A DNA stretch of 64,000 bases, from the NCBI RefSeq assembly GCF_022605725.1, contig NC_065554.1, forward strand, positions 20,541,100-20,605,099, given 5' to 3'. Every line of letters starts with the position of its first letter. Positions within the stretch are counted from its first letter, which is position 1. A program made the position numbers and the translations under genes. Shown here piece after piece: positions 47,491-60,639 of this stretch. The DNA is from Anthonomus grandis grandis. Taxonomy: Eukaryota; Arthropoda; Insecta; Coleoptera; Curculionidae. The notes beneath the pieces are model-generated. The model did not search any database. It saw nothing but the letters and a program-made list of their open reading frames with translations, and was not told the DNA's origin.

Positions 47491-48439
47491 AATAGGCTTT
47501 ACCTTTGATAAGACGTCTCATACCTATGAGAGTGATAGATTTGAAGAGTTTAAGAATCAATGATTGGTAAAGTTTGGGTGTATGTAAATTGGCCAAAGTT
47601 TTGCCATATATAATTCTTCATTTATAGTTCGAAACTTGGTAGCTTGAATAAATAATTCTTCAGGGTAAATTCAAACCTTGAGATATGGATATTAAAGTGA
47701 AATTTTAGAAATGGAAAAACATTTAAGGGTATAGGATAATGACAAATAGTGCAAGGATAATAACATTTTTAAGCTGAGATATCACAAATAAAAGACTTCT
47801 TCTGTGTTATGTTTATTTACCTCTTTGTTTTTATTTTAGTAGCTATATGTGAATTTTAATTAAAACAATTAAAGTTGGCGAAAGGCCAAATAATTTGCAT
47901 AAACCTTTTATTACTTAATTTCTAAACTCAAAAAAATTTACCACTCTGACAGAGAAATTACCGGAAAACGTTTGGTTACAGGTAATCAAATTTCGTTGAA
48001 TATTATACATGATTTATTCCTTATTTACTTTCGAGGTATCAGCATACATATAAACCTTGTTGAAATTTGACCTTCTTTATCCATCTGTTATATACCTGAA
48101 TATAATTTCCTGATCCATAATTGGCAAATTATTAGCAGATTTAAGACGACAAATAAAACTGCTTTACTCCAGCAGAATTACTGACGGAAAAAGAACATGT
48201 TACGGTTTACAATTTCACCACTAAATGAATAACTAAATAAATAAATATATTAACGAATTAAATAATGAAATGAAAACAGTTGATTTAATTTTTTATGACG
48301 TAAATTGTACATATTTACTTATTTTTATTGAAGAAAAGCAGTTCATGTCTAATACCAATAAGAAAATATGCTGCCTGCGCTCATTAGATCTATACTAACA
48401 AATTCAAAATAAAAACTGATTTGGTTGTCAAATTTTAAT

Positions 48440-48560
48440 CTGAGACATGCCATATTTGGTCCTGAAGATGCCTTAAATAAAAAGCCAAATCGGTTTTATT
48501 TGAAGTCTACCATACTAACCTGCTATACTTTCTCTATATTGGACTTAAACTTTTGTTTAC
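48440..48560 (+). repeat. Third copy of the Penelope-type repeat
   Basis: CCTGAAGATGCCTTAAATAA and CGGTTTTATTTGAAGTCTAC match the 47.39-kb arm, with a deletion across the GAAA and GTC boxes. It is therefore a dead copy. Confidence 0.55.
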
Positions 48561-49665
48561 ACCATTTGGTTACACCAAACACCATTTATACCTGTTGGAA
48601 CGATTTGTTAAGTTTAGAAACCTATAAACAAAAGACTATTTTGCTAAATTTATTGGGTTTGTCAAAACAAATTCAAACTTTTAGACTTAATATCAAAATT
48701 AAGTGAACAGAATAATCTCAACAAATACAGAAATCTTAATATTTTTTAAACTGACATATCACAGATAATACTTTCTCAAGAACTGCACTGCATTACAGAA
48801 AGTAACAGTCTTTTTTTTGTCATACCGCAGCTTTAGCATATTATAGTTTCCTAGTATCGATTAGTATGTCAATATATATTAATAGTCATATCTGAAATTT
48901 GACTAAAGCCATTTGACGAAATGTCAACCTGGACTTTTAATTATTGAACTACAACTCAATAATTAAACAATTCACTTTTAGTAACAGATAATAACATTTC
49001 TTTGGATAATAGTTATCACAATTTATTCCTTAACCATTTTTAAATAATCAGCACACATATAAATTTTATTGATGCTTCACTTTCTCTATCCGTCTGTTTA
49101 TTTCAGGTCTACAATTTTCTGAGCCATAATTGCAAATTATTAGTCTCTACTCACGTGTACATGTACCGAAATTCGTGTGTCTTTTATGCAACTCTTGAGA
49201 ATCATTTTAGGTTGTCAACTTTAAGCAAACAAATATAAAGACTGAGTACTACCTCTCACCTTAATTTGTTTTGAATTGTGAGTGGCTAATTAAAGTTCGC
49301 AAGTTAATCTTAACTTTGCCCACTATCTATTTCGGATCCTTCTGATTTCTTGGACGTTTTGGAAGATAATTGATCTATTACTTTACTTAAAACCTTAATT
49401 TTTCAGAGATTAGAGCTTAAGATTTTTCGGTAAAGCTTGGGTTTACAGAAGTTGGAAAATAGTATTAAACTGGTAATAGACAACTGTGTCAATTTTCTTT
49501 AAAATTTTGTACTTGAATAATTTTTATGTTGCTAGGGATATAATTCAATTAATATTTAGTATTTTTAACATGTAATATTGAGAGACTAGATTATACAAAA
49601 CAAATGTAAAATTCTACGTCAGGGTCTCAATCAACATATATAAATTTTTTTTTAAAAGTTACTCG

Positions 49666-49905
49666 TGTTTCTGTCCTATCGGAGCATCATCAGGCCTAAA
49701 AAAAAACGCTTATAAAATATACTAAAAAATTTTTATCGAGACATACCCCTACAGATCACACACAACTAAGCTAGCTTTAGATTTAAAGTCTGTAGGTGTA
49801 TGTCTAGGTAAAAAGTTTTTTAGCATATCTTATAAGCGTTGCTTATGTACAATTTTTAATTTACTAGGCTTAATAATGCTCCGAAATGTTTCTATATACT
49901 AGCTT
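49666..49905. repeat. Imperfect inverted repeat with CTGATGA core
   Basis: The arms (about 49666-49755 and 49789-49905) share CGCTTATAAAATATACTAAA and GACATACCCCTACAGA (complement at 49789-49850), around a loop of about 33 nt. The left arm, read on the minus strand, has CTGATGA (49693-49687), a TCC...GGA hairpin and GAAAC, again hammerhead-like. Confidence 0.6.
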
Positions 49906-50639
49906 AAATATGTAAGTATTTGGGTCCCAAATTAACTATCATTTCTTGCCAAGAATTTGAATGATAGCTAATAGACCTTAGGGCTCCATAAAGAACGATT
50001 TCTTGATAGTCAAAACTTTGTAATAAAATGTACCATCGATAAAATCATCCACATAAATTAAATCACATTAAATTCATACCAAGAAAACAAAAATTATTAT
50101 TTTATTTTAATTGCTTAAATTGCTAATTAAACTGAATAACAGCACCAAAGAATACGAAAAAAAAAACGAAAATGGGTAGTATCTTGCGTTTTTTAATTCA
50201 TTTAACACTAAAAAACAGACCATATTTATTTAGGATATTCATTTATTAGAAAATCGTTATTACAATATTTAGCTGATAAGAACTATAGATCCGGTCCTAT
50301 AAGTCTTATTTTTATTCATGTTTTAGTAAGGTTGAAGCTAAGTAGTTTAATTGATATAAAAAAAAGTAAAGAAAAGCATTTAAATACAGTAATATATAAT
50401 GATTTTTTTTTATTTTATTTTCTTCGTGATGCTTAAAATCAAATTATTAAGAGAGTATAGACTAAATTTTCTTTTAAGAGCCGAACTTAACTATATTTTC
50501 TGATTTCTTTTCTAAACACTTCACGAAGATTCACAAAGGGAGCATATTTTAATTAAAAGTATTTTATGATAGCAAGCTAAAAAAAAGATTTAAATATTAT
50601 GCAGCTGTCTTATAAAAAATGTATTTGTTTTACAAATCG

Positions 50640-51260
50640 TCTCAAAAACAATCCATTCCGCATTCCGAAACACATAAAATATATTCACAGTCGGCCATTA
50701 ACCCAGATTTCCGATTCATCCCCTTATACTTTAAGGCGCGCATAAATCATCCCCCTGCGGTTTTACATTAATATTATTTTAAATGTAACGAATCCATGAA
50801 TATACGTCTTGTTATATTGCGATTTATAAATGTCTTATCTACTGCTATCCTGTCATCACATAGTAAGGTGCCAAGCATAAAAGGGGAAAATTCATGTTGG
50901 ATTATATTAAATGGTTATTTATATGTTACCACTTTACATAAAGGAATTTATTAAGTTAGAACAAGGGTAAGCCCTTTATAATAAAGAACGTAAAAGAACT
51001 GCTAGCTAGCACAACGATATTCAGCGTTTTCTCACGAGCATAAGCACTTTTAAGTTGACACGTAATTTTCAGGTTAATGAACAAATTTCGATGCGGATTT
51101 TGCGCGTAATTTTACATAAAGTTAATTTTAAAAACTGCGCTTTTAAAATTAATATTTAAGAAGCCTTTTTTGGCTTAAAGCGGCAGCCAAATGCAGGTGT
51201 TTGAAACTACGGTAAGCTTTATGCATTAATGCTTAGCTTTTAAAACACTTTCTTTGCTAA
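50640..51260. other. GC-richer non-coding island
   Basis: It includes CATTCCGCATTCCGAAACAC, TTTAAGGCGCGCATAAATCA and AAGCGGCAGCCAAATGCAGG. It has no frame or transposon motif. Candidate regulatory element. Confidence 0.4.
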
Positions 51261-51759
51261 TTTAACATAGTTGGGGTAAAGTTTCTGAGTTTCCTTTAGT
51301 AAAGCTTAAAGGGATATTTTGTTTTAATGTTTCAGTCTTAAATTAATTAAATATTTACCTACAATGCTAGATCTAAAGAAATATAATTATAAAATATTAG
51401 TTTAATTTTTTAAATCAAATGAAAGTAATAACTCTTAGAGATGAATCTCTAAAATAAATATGTTTTTTTATAAATGCTAATTTTATCCATGTAACTAGCT
51501 TGTTTTATCGGCCTGTATAAAATCTATTTACTTTAATAGATTTTTAAAAGTTTATTGAATATCAAGTTAAAAAAGTACAAATTTTAATATTGGAATAATT
51601 AGGAAAATTTTATCCTGGTGTTTATTCTATATCTAGTTTTTCCTGTATCATTTATTCTCTATAAGATAAAATACTTGTAATATTATTTATACTAAACGTC
51701 TTTTATTGAAAATAAAAAAAATATTATAAAAACTTAATTTTGAACAACTACAATACAAA

Positions 51760-51947
51760 GAAAACCCTGAGTCCCACAGTCTAGCTATAAACCTATTCCA
51801 CTGAAAACCTTGCTTTTTTAGTAATACTTTTTTAAAGGAATATTTAAATTTGGTATCTTTAAGGTCTTTAAGTACAAGCAGTAATGAGTTAAAATATTGG
51901 ATAACATTATACGTAGAAGACCATTGAAAAAGAGCTGAGTGTTTCAT
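51760..51947 (-). pseudogene. LINE ORF2 C-terminal fragment
   Basis: The minus strand reads YNVIQYFNSLLLVLKDLKDT then FKYSFKKVLLKKQGFQW. This resembles the LFNxLPxxLKxLxxxxFKxxLKxxLLxxxFYS end of Jockey/CR1-like polyproteins. The match is moderate. Confidence 0.4.
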
Positions 51948-53089
51948 AGAACCAGTAGATCTTTAAGTATTAATAGATTATGTAATATTTTATTTACAAA
52001 AATACTGAAATGTAGCTATCATCTAAACATTGCATGTTTAACCACCCAAATTAAAAAACATTTATGAAAATTAGGTTTATAAGTTTATAATTGATAAAAA
52101 CCCCACAAACAACGATACAATAATTAAAATTGAAGAGGATCAAAGACGCACATACTCGCAGTTTTTTTCTAAGTTTATTCTTATGTCGATTATTATAGAG
52201 AATTTTAAGGGAAAAAGTTAAAAAAAAATTATTCTTAAATATATCTAACGGTCATTAGCTGCATTATACTTGTACCATAAAATACTTTTCCTCTAATCGT
52301 TGCTGCAATACGTAATAGTTTTCTTTCATGTCCAATGAGCCTTTGTACTTCTTTATTCGTTATTCTAGGTGTATCCATGATATTATAGCCACTCTACTTT
52401 GAGAATGGACTTCTTTCTACTTGCACAAATATCCATGATATCCTTAACATGTGATTATTTATCCACATTTTAAACAATTTAGCTTTTTGACAGTTTGGGG
52501 TTTTAAGTAAGCCCATATAGTAACACCGACCATATATAACACTCCATGGACGTTATTCTAATTTGTAGGGACAAACTTTTATTTGTGAACATTGAAGATT
52601 AAACAACAATGTCTTTCGAGCCATTTCTACCTTGGTATTGATTTTGACTATCAAATTGTAAAAAGATAATCTTTTATATATAACGCAGAATGTACAAGTC
52701 AGGATAATACTTCGAGATAAGGCAAAATTTTAATTTAAAAAGAATAAGACTGGGCAATCTCACAACAAATATAAAGGATTTTTATTACTAAGCCTATACG
52801 TAGAAAGATAAAAAATATTAAATAGTAAAACAATCAGGAAATCATTAAAAAAAATTATTATTGTTTCAAAGCAAAAAAAAGTAGTTTATTTAGTACGAAA
52901 TGTAGTCCTGACGAAATTCATAGATACCATAAAAAACCAGTTATTGGTGCAAAATTTAAAGGGTTTAGGCTTCTCATTTTCTCAAAAATTGAGGTTTCTA
53001 AATATTTAACGTAAATTAAATCTAAGGCTGTTGGTTCTTATAGAATACATATATTTTTTTTAATATTCTGCTGTGCTTTTATTTTAAAA

Positions 53090-53470
53090 TATATTTGTCT
53101 TCTAATAAATAATTGTATAGCAACTTTTGTAATTCCTTCTAAATGGAAACTGGCTGATATTATGCTAACACTGAAGACGAATATTGAAACCCTTTTCAAT
53201 GACTTTAGACCTACTTCCATTCTTCCAATATAGTTTAGATTATTAAACGAACCTTAAAGTATTAAATTGTAGACTATGTGATGTCTGAACGGTTGATATA
53301 TTTAGATTTATTGATAAGGGTAATTGTACTATTCTTATCCTTATCGATTATTCTAAGACATTTGATACCATAAATCATGATACATTATTGCTAGTCTTGG
53401 AATATCTTGGTTTTCATCCGAGTTTCATTGGATTAATTCTAAATCACCATCTTTAGCAAAAGGTAAATAT
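53090..53470 (+). pseudogene. LINE reverse-transcriptase remnant
   Basis: PSKWKLADIMLTLKTN and NDFRPTSILPI match the WKxAxVxPIxK...xDYRPISLLP opening of non-LTR reverse transcriptases. After a gap, CTILILIDYSKTFDTINHDT and LLLVLEYLGFHPSFIG match the first catalytic block (DxSKAFDxVxH). The rest is missing and stops interrupt it. Confidence 0.8.
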
Positions 53471-53699
53471 ATTATTTATTATTTTTTAGTTACTCAATAC
53501 CCAGGATCATAAAAGCATTAATATTCTGGATACGATAGTGGGAAAATTGAGGTGGCAATTTTCTTTATTGCAAACAGTTATAGTATTATATTTTCGTATA
53601 TTTTGACCTATTTTCCCTTAAACAATAAAAAAGAACCACAATCATGCCTCTCCTAAATTTTGATCTCAATATTTCTCACAGTAACATAAAATAAACTAA

Positions 53700-54270
53700 C
53701 ATTTACTCCAGATGTCCTTTTTTCTTTCAACAAGGTATAGCGCAATGTAACCCCCCCAAAAGGGCACTTGACTTTACATAGATCCCAGAGTATGCAAAAC
53801 ACGCTAAAATATGAAAAGAAATTTATATAAACTGGCCTCCCTCAGGAAAACGCGACGTTCTCGAGTTGTAAATTCCCCCTTGACAACATGAAAAAAATTT
53901 TGAATTTATTATATTACAGTCTTCTAAGCGTCATAGTTTATTTTTAATTAAAATATGGCTCCGAATATAAAACAGGGTCGAATATTAAAAAAAGAACTTT
54001 ATTTCAAATCAAATGAATGCCATGATATATTTCTTTCTCGCCTTCGGGAGTTTTATTTGAATTTTCTTATTATTACACGACAATATTTGTTTCTTTTTCG
54101 GCCAAGTTTATTCAAATCAGTAGCATTTTCCCAAACGAATAAAGAAAAACCCGGGAAAATAAAAACAGCGGACGCTTTTCCGATCCACTCAGCCCCAAAT
54201 GGAAAATTTCAATTAATTTTTTAATCAGGGAAGTTCAGTTTCTATTTTCCTAAGGCTTTAGTGAACGTGA
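53700..54270. other. GC-richer island overlapping a local repeat
   Basis: It includes ATGTAACCCCCCCAAAAGGG and AACGCGACGTTCTCGAGTTG. Its right part (54100-54340) is the best copy of a block repeated at 54950, 55340 and 59740. An 89-codon frame starting at 53955 has no known motif and is not kept in the other copies. Confidence 0.35.
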
Positions 54271-54340
54271 ATACTATTTTTTTTTTATTTTTTACCAACC
54301 GAATCGAAGAAACTGTTAAAGTAAGAAATTTTAAATAAGT
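54100..54340 (+). repeat. Local dispersed repeat, copy 1
   Basis: It shares AATTAATTTTTTAATCAGG, AAGTTCAGTTT and CTTTAGTGAACGTG with copies at 54950-55145, 55340-55490 and 59740-59985. The copies lie in the same orientation, and no transposon ends are seen. Confidence 0.5.
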
Positions 54341-55679
54341 TCATACTTTAAAATACATTTTAAAATGCATTTAAATGTTTTGTAAGTTAATTACATAAAT
54401 GCCAAAAAAATGCAAAACGTGCCCATTAAAATTATGCACATTTATGTTATTCTTTTTATTTTTAAGTCACTTTTGACCAAACCAGATTTTTTATAAAAAA
54501 TTACAAAAACAGCAAACGCATTTTTGATACACCTAGCTTGAATATGAAAATTGTAATTAATTTTTATTTATAAAAGGTTTTTTTCTCAGCGATTAAGTGA
54601 ATAGTCCTTTTTCTCGCTAATGAAATTTAAATACCAAAATGTTATTTAAATAAACTAGAGTTTTAGTTTATGCTTATTTATTTAGATCTACGTTTATTAA
54701 ATTAATATATAATATACTTAACTAATACTATGATGATATTTTGTCACTGTCTTACATAATAAAGCATCTGTTCTATAGACAATTAAATTTTATAATTTTT
54801 CTTATAAGATTTTGTATAAGGCTAATAAAATTCATTTCTATGGATCTTAAATACACACGCCACTATTTATTAATCTTAAAATAGGAAACGTGCTAGTTAA
54901 AATTAATTAGATCTCAGATTCTGCAAATTTTTTATTTCATATTTTCCTTCCTAGCTAGTTATCATTTTAGCAAATAAACAAAAGCCCGAAAAAACAAAAA
55001 TCTGTTTTTCGATTCACTTAGTCCCAAATAAAAAAATTTAATTAATTTTTTAATCAGGAAAGTTAAAACTCTATATTTCTAAGGCTTTAGTAAATTTATA
55101 TACTTTTTTTTTTCTTCGAATCGTCGAAATTACGTGTATTTAAATGGGAAAGTTCCATTTAAACAAGTTTGCTTTTTATAGGAGGGATTAACTATAGAGT
55201 TTGCTAGCTTTACTTAATATATAAAAAAATTTACATTTAAGAACCTGAAGTAATTTTAGTAAACCTAAAAAGTTAAGTAGCGAATTTGCCAATATTTTCA
55301 AGGCTTTTTTTATTTTTCTACACTAAACTTTGCAATTTTTCTTGCTTTTAATTAAACCAGGATATTTTTTAACAAACAAAAAGCTGAGAAAATAAAAGCA
55401 GTTTTCAGTTTAGTTGGTTTAAATGGAAAGTTTAAATTAATTTTTTAATTGCAAGGATTTAGTAAGTTGTTTTTGCAAGGTTTTCGTGGCATTAAATGTT
55501 ATTTTTTGAACATAAAATACAGTATATAAATAATGATCTACATACCAGAACAGACGTAACTTAAGACGTAACTTAAGTCCCCATGTATAAATTTCGAGTT
55601 ATTTTCGAATTTTTAAAAACACAATTGTATGATGAGAATAGCACGTATTTTCGTTCTTTCCTTTGTTTTATTTATTAAA

Positions 55680-55850
55680 CCGCAAAAAAATGTTTTTAAG
55701 TATCTCTGAATTTTAGAACTTAAGATGTCCGATTTATATGTAATTACTGTGTCATCTACATATGCCACAATTGAACCTTCACATGGCATTTTAAGCAGAT
55801 CATTTATGGACTGAAGAACAATATAAATAGCAAGAGGGTAATTGCATATA
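55680..55850 (-). pseudogene. LINE reverse-transcriptase fragment with YVDD box
   Basis: The minus strand reads LQSINDLLKMPCEGSIVAYV then DDTVITYKSD. This is the YxNDL...FADDT block around the second and third catalytic residues of Jockey/CR1-like reverse transcriptases. Flanking frames are broken. Confidence 0.65.
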
Positions 55851-55954
55851 CTGCAAGTAGTAAAACCATGTCAAGGTTTGCCTATGAAAATCAAACTGGC
55901 AGAATTTGTGAAATGGAACAGATGTATGATGAATGGTATAACATACTTAACAAG

Positions 55955-56830
55955 TTTTATTTTATTGCATAACTTAATAGCATTTAAAACGTATATGTTT
56001 TATAAACATATTTTTTCCACTAATCACAATGTCATAATTTTTTTTCCCAGTCAGAATCATTTATGATGATTTTAATAAAGCAATCGATATCTCCTATCTA
56101 ATTAGTCCTAAATGTTCATAATTTGGTCTACATAAACTAAAATTAAATAGAATCTGAGGTGTCGCGTTTCAGATCGTTAGACCAATCGGAGCCATTGAAA
56201 ATTGTTCCATAATCTGATTCCCATTGAACGTTTTTTAAGAGCAAACAAATATCGTGATCAAATTCTGGAACATATTGTTTATCTACGTGCTACAAAATTT
56301 AATAAAAATATTGTACCTATGTACAAAAATGTACGTCTGCATGTTGCAAGAATCGCTAGAAACTTTTTGGAGCACTACAGTATTCAGCTATAGTTTTGTT
56401 GTTCGTGCAATCTACTATCCTAATAATTATTGAGCACGTTTTATATATTTTGTCATACTTAAATAATTTTTCGTAACCCAAATATATTTTCTGGCATAAC
56501 TTAATAGCACATGAACCTCATTCATTTAGAAATTTTCTATATACAGATTTTTTACAGACACATTTACTTTGATATTTAAGCATGGGTGACTCTGTCTTAA
56601 ATTGGATTACTTCCTATCTAACTGGTAATAAATGTAACAATAGGTGGATATACTTAAAAAAATTGAATAACATATGAGGTACTTTATTTCAAATCGTTAG
56701 ATTGATCGCAACCATTGACAAATATCCCACAATCTGATTTCCCTTAAAGGGTTTTTAGCAGCACACGATTATCGGGATCGAATTCTGGAACACATTGTTT
56801 ATCCACGTGCTACAAAACATAGTAAAAATA
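55955..56830 (+). repeat. Direct duplication of about 530 bp with LINE and Tc1-like coding remnants
   Basis: GCATAACTTAATAGCA starts both copies (about 55966 and 56493). Later shared blocks include ATTCTGGAACA and TATTGTTTATC. In copy 1, DDFNKAID is reverse-transcriptase-like, while YRDQILEHIVYLRATKF at 56202-56393 is Tc1-like. In copy 2, GDSVLNWITSYLTGNKC (56587-56640) is clearly reverse-transcriptase-like. The mixture implies nested insertions before the duplication. Confidence 0.5.
56202..56393 (+). pseudogene. Tc1-like transposase fragment
   Basis: The frame reads LRANKYRDQILEHIVYLRAT and VRLHVARIARNFLEHYSIQL. It fits the LTGxRYRDEIL...xxNARPHxARxxxxFLxxxxI region of Tc1 transposases, with the second catalytic Asp changed (DNARPH is NVRLH). 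Confidence 0.65.
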
Positions 56831-56869
56831 TTGTAAACTAAAAATATTTGAAGCAGCATAATATTCAGA

Positions 56870-57050
56870 TGTTGTCATGCCCTGCATAACTCTCTGACTT
56901 AATTTTTATTGAGCACACTTGGAATATAATAAAAAGGCGTGTTTTAAATCATGGAATACTATTCCAAACAAGAAGGAAGTTTCCGGACTGTATGCAAGAG
57001 TAATGGCTAGAAATTGGGCGAAACAGGATCTTAACTGTCGTATTTGAAAT
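56870..57050 (+). pseudogene. Tc1-like transposase C-terminal fragment
   Basis: Frames give LNFY-EHTWNIIKRRV and NHGIPFQTRRKFP, matching DLNPIEHxWDxLxRR and the following block. It probably belongs to the second copy of the 56-kb duplication. Confidence 0.55.
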
Positions 57051-57179
57051 GTCGAGTTGATAGCTCAAGTTTAGTCTTTTTGGAACTAAAAAAAGATAAC
57101 CTCTGCTTTACTTAACAAATACGTTTTTGAAAATAGTAAATCTTTTAGACGAAATAGAAACAAGCATAATCATTCCAAT

Positions 57180-58130
57180 ATCAAACATATCCAAACCTTA
57201 GGTTCAGGTGGACTACAGACTTATATTTGCTTCCAGTCTTTGATAAAATTATTGAGACCATTGTTTGTCAACTGAGGACATATTTTAAAAAAATATTACT
57301 TTTTACGAAACTGTGAGCCGCTCTTGCAGTTTGTGCAGAATGGAGAAATTATATAAATTACGAACAAATAGTGTTTTTGTGGATTTAAAACGAGCATTTG
57401 ACATAAACGACTGTGGAATTCTTTTTAAAAAATTACGAATATATGGTGTAAGAAATATAGCATTAGAATAGAAAGATGATTATTTAAGTAACAGGTGGAA
57501 TATAAGAAAAACAGTTAACAGATTACCAGAAAAAGTTGAAAATAATTACGTAGTTTATGTCAATAATATCAATATGGAGATAAAAACTCTTTTGTTAATT
57601 TATTTGACGGCGATACCGTTGTGTGTGTAGCTAAAAAATTTTCAGAATGTTACTAATATAATAATCCTAGAACTAAATATATCGTATGATAAAAGCAAAA
57701 TGATTTTGGTCTGAAAAGCAAATTGTAAATAACATATTCCTTATCATGATGAAATTGAATATTTAGGTGTGCTTTTAGACCTTTAGTTAAACTTTTAATT
57801 ATATATTGATTATGCTTCTTAAAATCTAGTTGAAAAGATATCAAAATTTTAGGCAGTATATACACGTATTTAGTAATTATCTAACCGCATGTTCTTACTG
57901 TGCTGCTCTTCTTATATTTTGTACTTAGGAAAACATATTATATAGACTAATATGCAATGCAAATATATTTTTGTTGTAGCCGATTTACTGCTATAGAACC
58001 CATACTTAATACTTTAAATTAGTCGCCATTAGAAAAAAAAATTAATAAAAGGGCGAACTTAATCTTAATATACAAATTAGAACATATTTTATTACCAGAA
58101 TACTTGAAAGAATTTTTAGAATTATAATAT
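57180..58130 (+). pseudogene. LINE reverse-transcriptase remnant, longest in the window
   Basis: LLPVFDKIIETIVCQL, VFVDLKRAFDINDCGILFKK, LRIYGVRNIALE and YLSNRW follow in order and match the reverse-transcriptase blocks of Jockey/CR1-like LINEs. Near 57550-57600 YVNNINM is the YxNDI block. Around 58040-58130 KRANLILIYKLEHILLPEYL fits the C-terminal part. Stops and small gaps throughout make it dead. Confidence 0.75.
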
Positions 58131-58763
58131 ACAAAAATAGGAATTGTCCTACACTCTGTTAAAATTTTTTCTTTCTTATTAATTTTTCTTTAAACAGTCT
58201 TTAGAATTTTACATATTTAGGATGAATCCCCTGGTATAATATAAGTAATTTTTGTGTTTTTAATAAATGCTCAGCAGTGCTCCATTTAGATGTATTTAGT
58301 TTTAACAGTTTCTAAACAAATTTTAAAAATTTATTTATATGTCTTTTAGTACCTTGTATTTTTAAAATAATATAATGTTTCTAACCACACTTTCTCAATT
58401 TATATTAAATTCTTTTAAATAAGGAACAACATATATGATTTTCTGTTTTTATGTTGATGAATGTTTTAAAATGATTACTGATATCATTGTTTCATTGATC
58501 GAAACTTTTAAAATCACTATTAAGATGATAATGTTAAAGGTGATAAGTAGATTTAAATGTTTTCTTATTGTATTATCCTTTCAGTGTTTTAATAATATTA
58601 GTATTTTTTACTAATTTGTCATTAATCGAAAATACAGACTTTTGTTTTTAATGATTTATTTATATTTCCAGGTTAATAATTTTAAAAAATTCGTTTTGGA
58701 ACTGAATTTTAAATTGACGAGGAAAGAAAAAAATTCCATTGTGAGCAAATATTTTCTAATTAA

Positions 58764-58809
58764 GATAATCAATGTGTGTAAGATAATCAGTGTGTAAGAT
58801 AATCAGTGT
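58764..58809 (+). repeat. Short tandem repeat, about 16-bp unit, three copies
   Basis: GTAAGATAATCAGTGT and near copies follow each other with small changes in length. Confidence 0.7.
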
Positions 58810-59379
58810 TTTATAGTTTTGTCATTTTCATGCTGTTGAAAGTTAATAAATTTAAAATACTATTGTACAGGAATTTATGAAAACAACAAAGTTTCATTTT
58901 AGTTTTGATTTTTAATTTTTTCTAATTTTCCAATAAAAAAAATTATTTTTAATATTTCCATCCATCAGAAATATCAAATTTTATACTTGGTTGGTTTGTG
59001 TAAAGCAGCCCTTAAATTACCAGTAAGGAAACAATAATGTTATTTCTTCTTTAAATCTATAAAATAACTATTAAGAAAATTAAGGCATAATTTTCAAGTA
59101 TATTATGAATACATCATAATGATTTTTATATTAATATTAGCTGACCAAAAATTTAAAATTGCCAATGAGATAACTATTATAAAATCAGTAAGAAAAGCAA
59201 TAATTTTTTAGAGGATCAGAAAGCCTTTAAAATCACTCTGGAAAAAAATAATTTCAAAATTTTGGAGTTTATAAGAAAAACATCAATTTGTGTAAGGATT
59301 CTAGGTCAGTCAATATTTGGCTGCTCCTCTTAACTATTCCTTTACATATTTATCACTTTTTTGATTCGATCCTCATTTA

Positions 59380-59610
59380 AATTCTAGTCCCACTTTCTTC
59401 TCTCGTAAATCCCATGACAGCGATCCTCAAATCCAACGAAATTTAAATTTTCGAAAAAAAAGATCCGCTTGCAGGAACTTTTTTCCGATGTTTGATTTAT
59501 CTCTTTAGCGTATATACATCCGGAAATCGGACCCGCTCATGCGGAAACTAGCGATCGTGGCGTTTTCTGTTTAGATTACGCCGCATCGGAAAAGGCAAAC
59601 GTGTGTGAAA
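59380..59610. other. GC-richer non-coding island
   Basis: It includes CGGAAATCGGACCCGCTCAT and AGCGATCGTGGCGTTTTCTG. It has no frame or transposon motif. Candidate regulatory element. Confidence 0.4.
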
Positions 59611-59739
59611 TAATATCTACAAATGTTACATATTATTAAAAAAAATGTAATGAAAAAGCTTTTGTTTAAGGAAAAAGAAACAATTGTAGACCTTACAAGC
59701 TTTTTAAGCATAAAAACCTTTTAAAATTATGCATTCCTA

Positions 59740-59985
59740 TTTTTAAGTTACTTCTATTTAAACCAGATTCTTTTTAACAAATAAAAAAAACCCTAGAAAA
59801 CTAAAACAGCAAATGCATTTTCGATCCACTTAGTCTCAAATTGAAAAATTCAATTAATTTTTTAATCAGAAAAGTTCAGTTTGTATTTTCCTAGGATTTA
59901 GTGAACGTGGAGTTTTATTTTTTATTTCCTTTCCTATCGGAGAAATTGCTAAAGTAAGAAATTTTAAATAAAATTCCTTATTTTA
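59740..59985 (+). repeat. Local dispersed repeat, copy 4
   Basis: Closely related to 54100-54340, including CTAAAGTAAGAAATTTTAAA after the shared block. It is 5.6 kb away and again next to a GC-richer island (59380-59610). Confidence 0.55.
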
Positions 59986-60639
59986 TATAGGTTTACGCTT
60001 TGCAAGGCTCTTCAGGTTATTCAGATTGAGGTTAATTAAATATTTTATACTACGTAATTTAATTACACTAAATCACAAGATCCTTTTCCGAAATAAAAGC
60101 AACTTATTTCATTTATTCTCTTTTATTTATTCTTAAGTTAATTCAATATAAATATCACTATTCATTTATATTTAAAGCATAATACCTAAAATAAGGCACC
60201 TCAGTTACAGACTCTTGCAGTTATTTTTAGATTTGACAAGTAAATATTACGTTTTTAAAAATTTCCATTATCTCATGTTCCATGCAAAAGTTTCTACCCT
60301 CCTAAATAAAATGATAAGATTGCTAGGCCTTAAAAAGCTTTTAAAACTTCTAAAAAAGGGGAAAAGAAGACCGAGCAAATAACTCACACGCGGTAAAAAG
60401 TTTCCCATATATTTTTCAGCTACATACGTACGTTTATATCAAATTGTGAAACTTTTTTCAAGTATGCGAGAGGTAGAAATATTCGTAATACAAATAAGGA
60501 TCTTGACTATAAATATTTCATATGGCACGAGCTTTCTTGAAGGATTACTTCGCCACAGTCAAAGTCTTAAAAATGTCCATATTTTTTGATTTATTAGTAT
60601 AAGGCCGGTTTTATGAAATGTAAATTTTAAATTTTTTTG

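Noticed and set aside
47199..47508. Two similar overlapping open frames on opposite strands.
   Set aside because: They are the two arms of the inverted repeat read in mirrored frames, not genes.
53955..54224. 89-codon plus-strand frame from ATG.
   Set aside because: The same sequence block is repeated nearby without the frame being kept.
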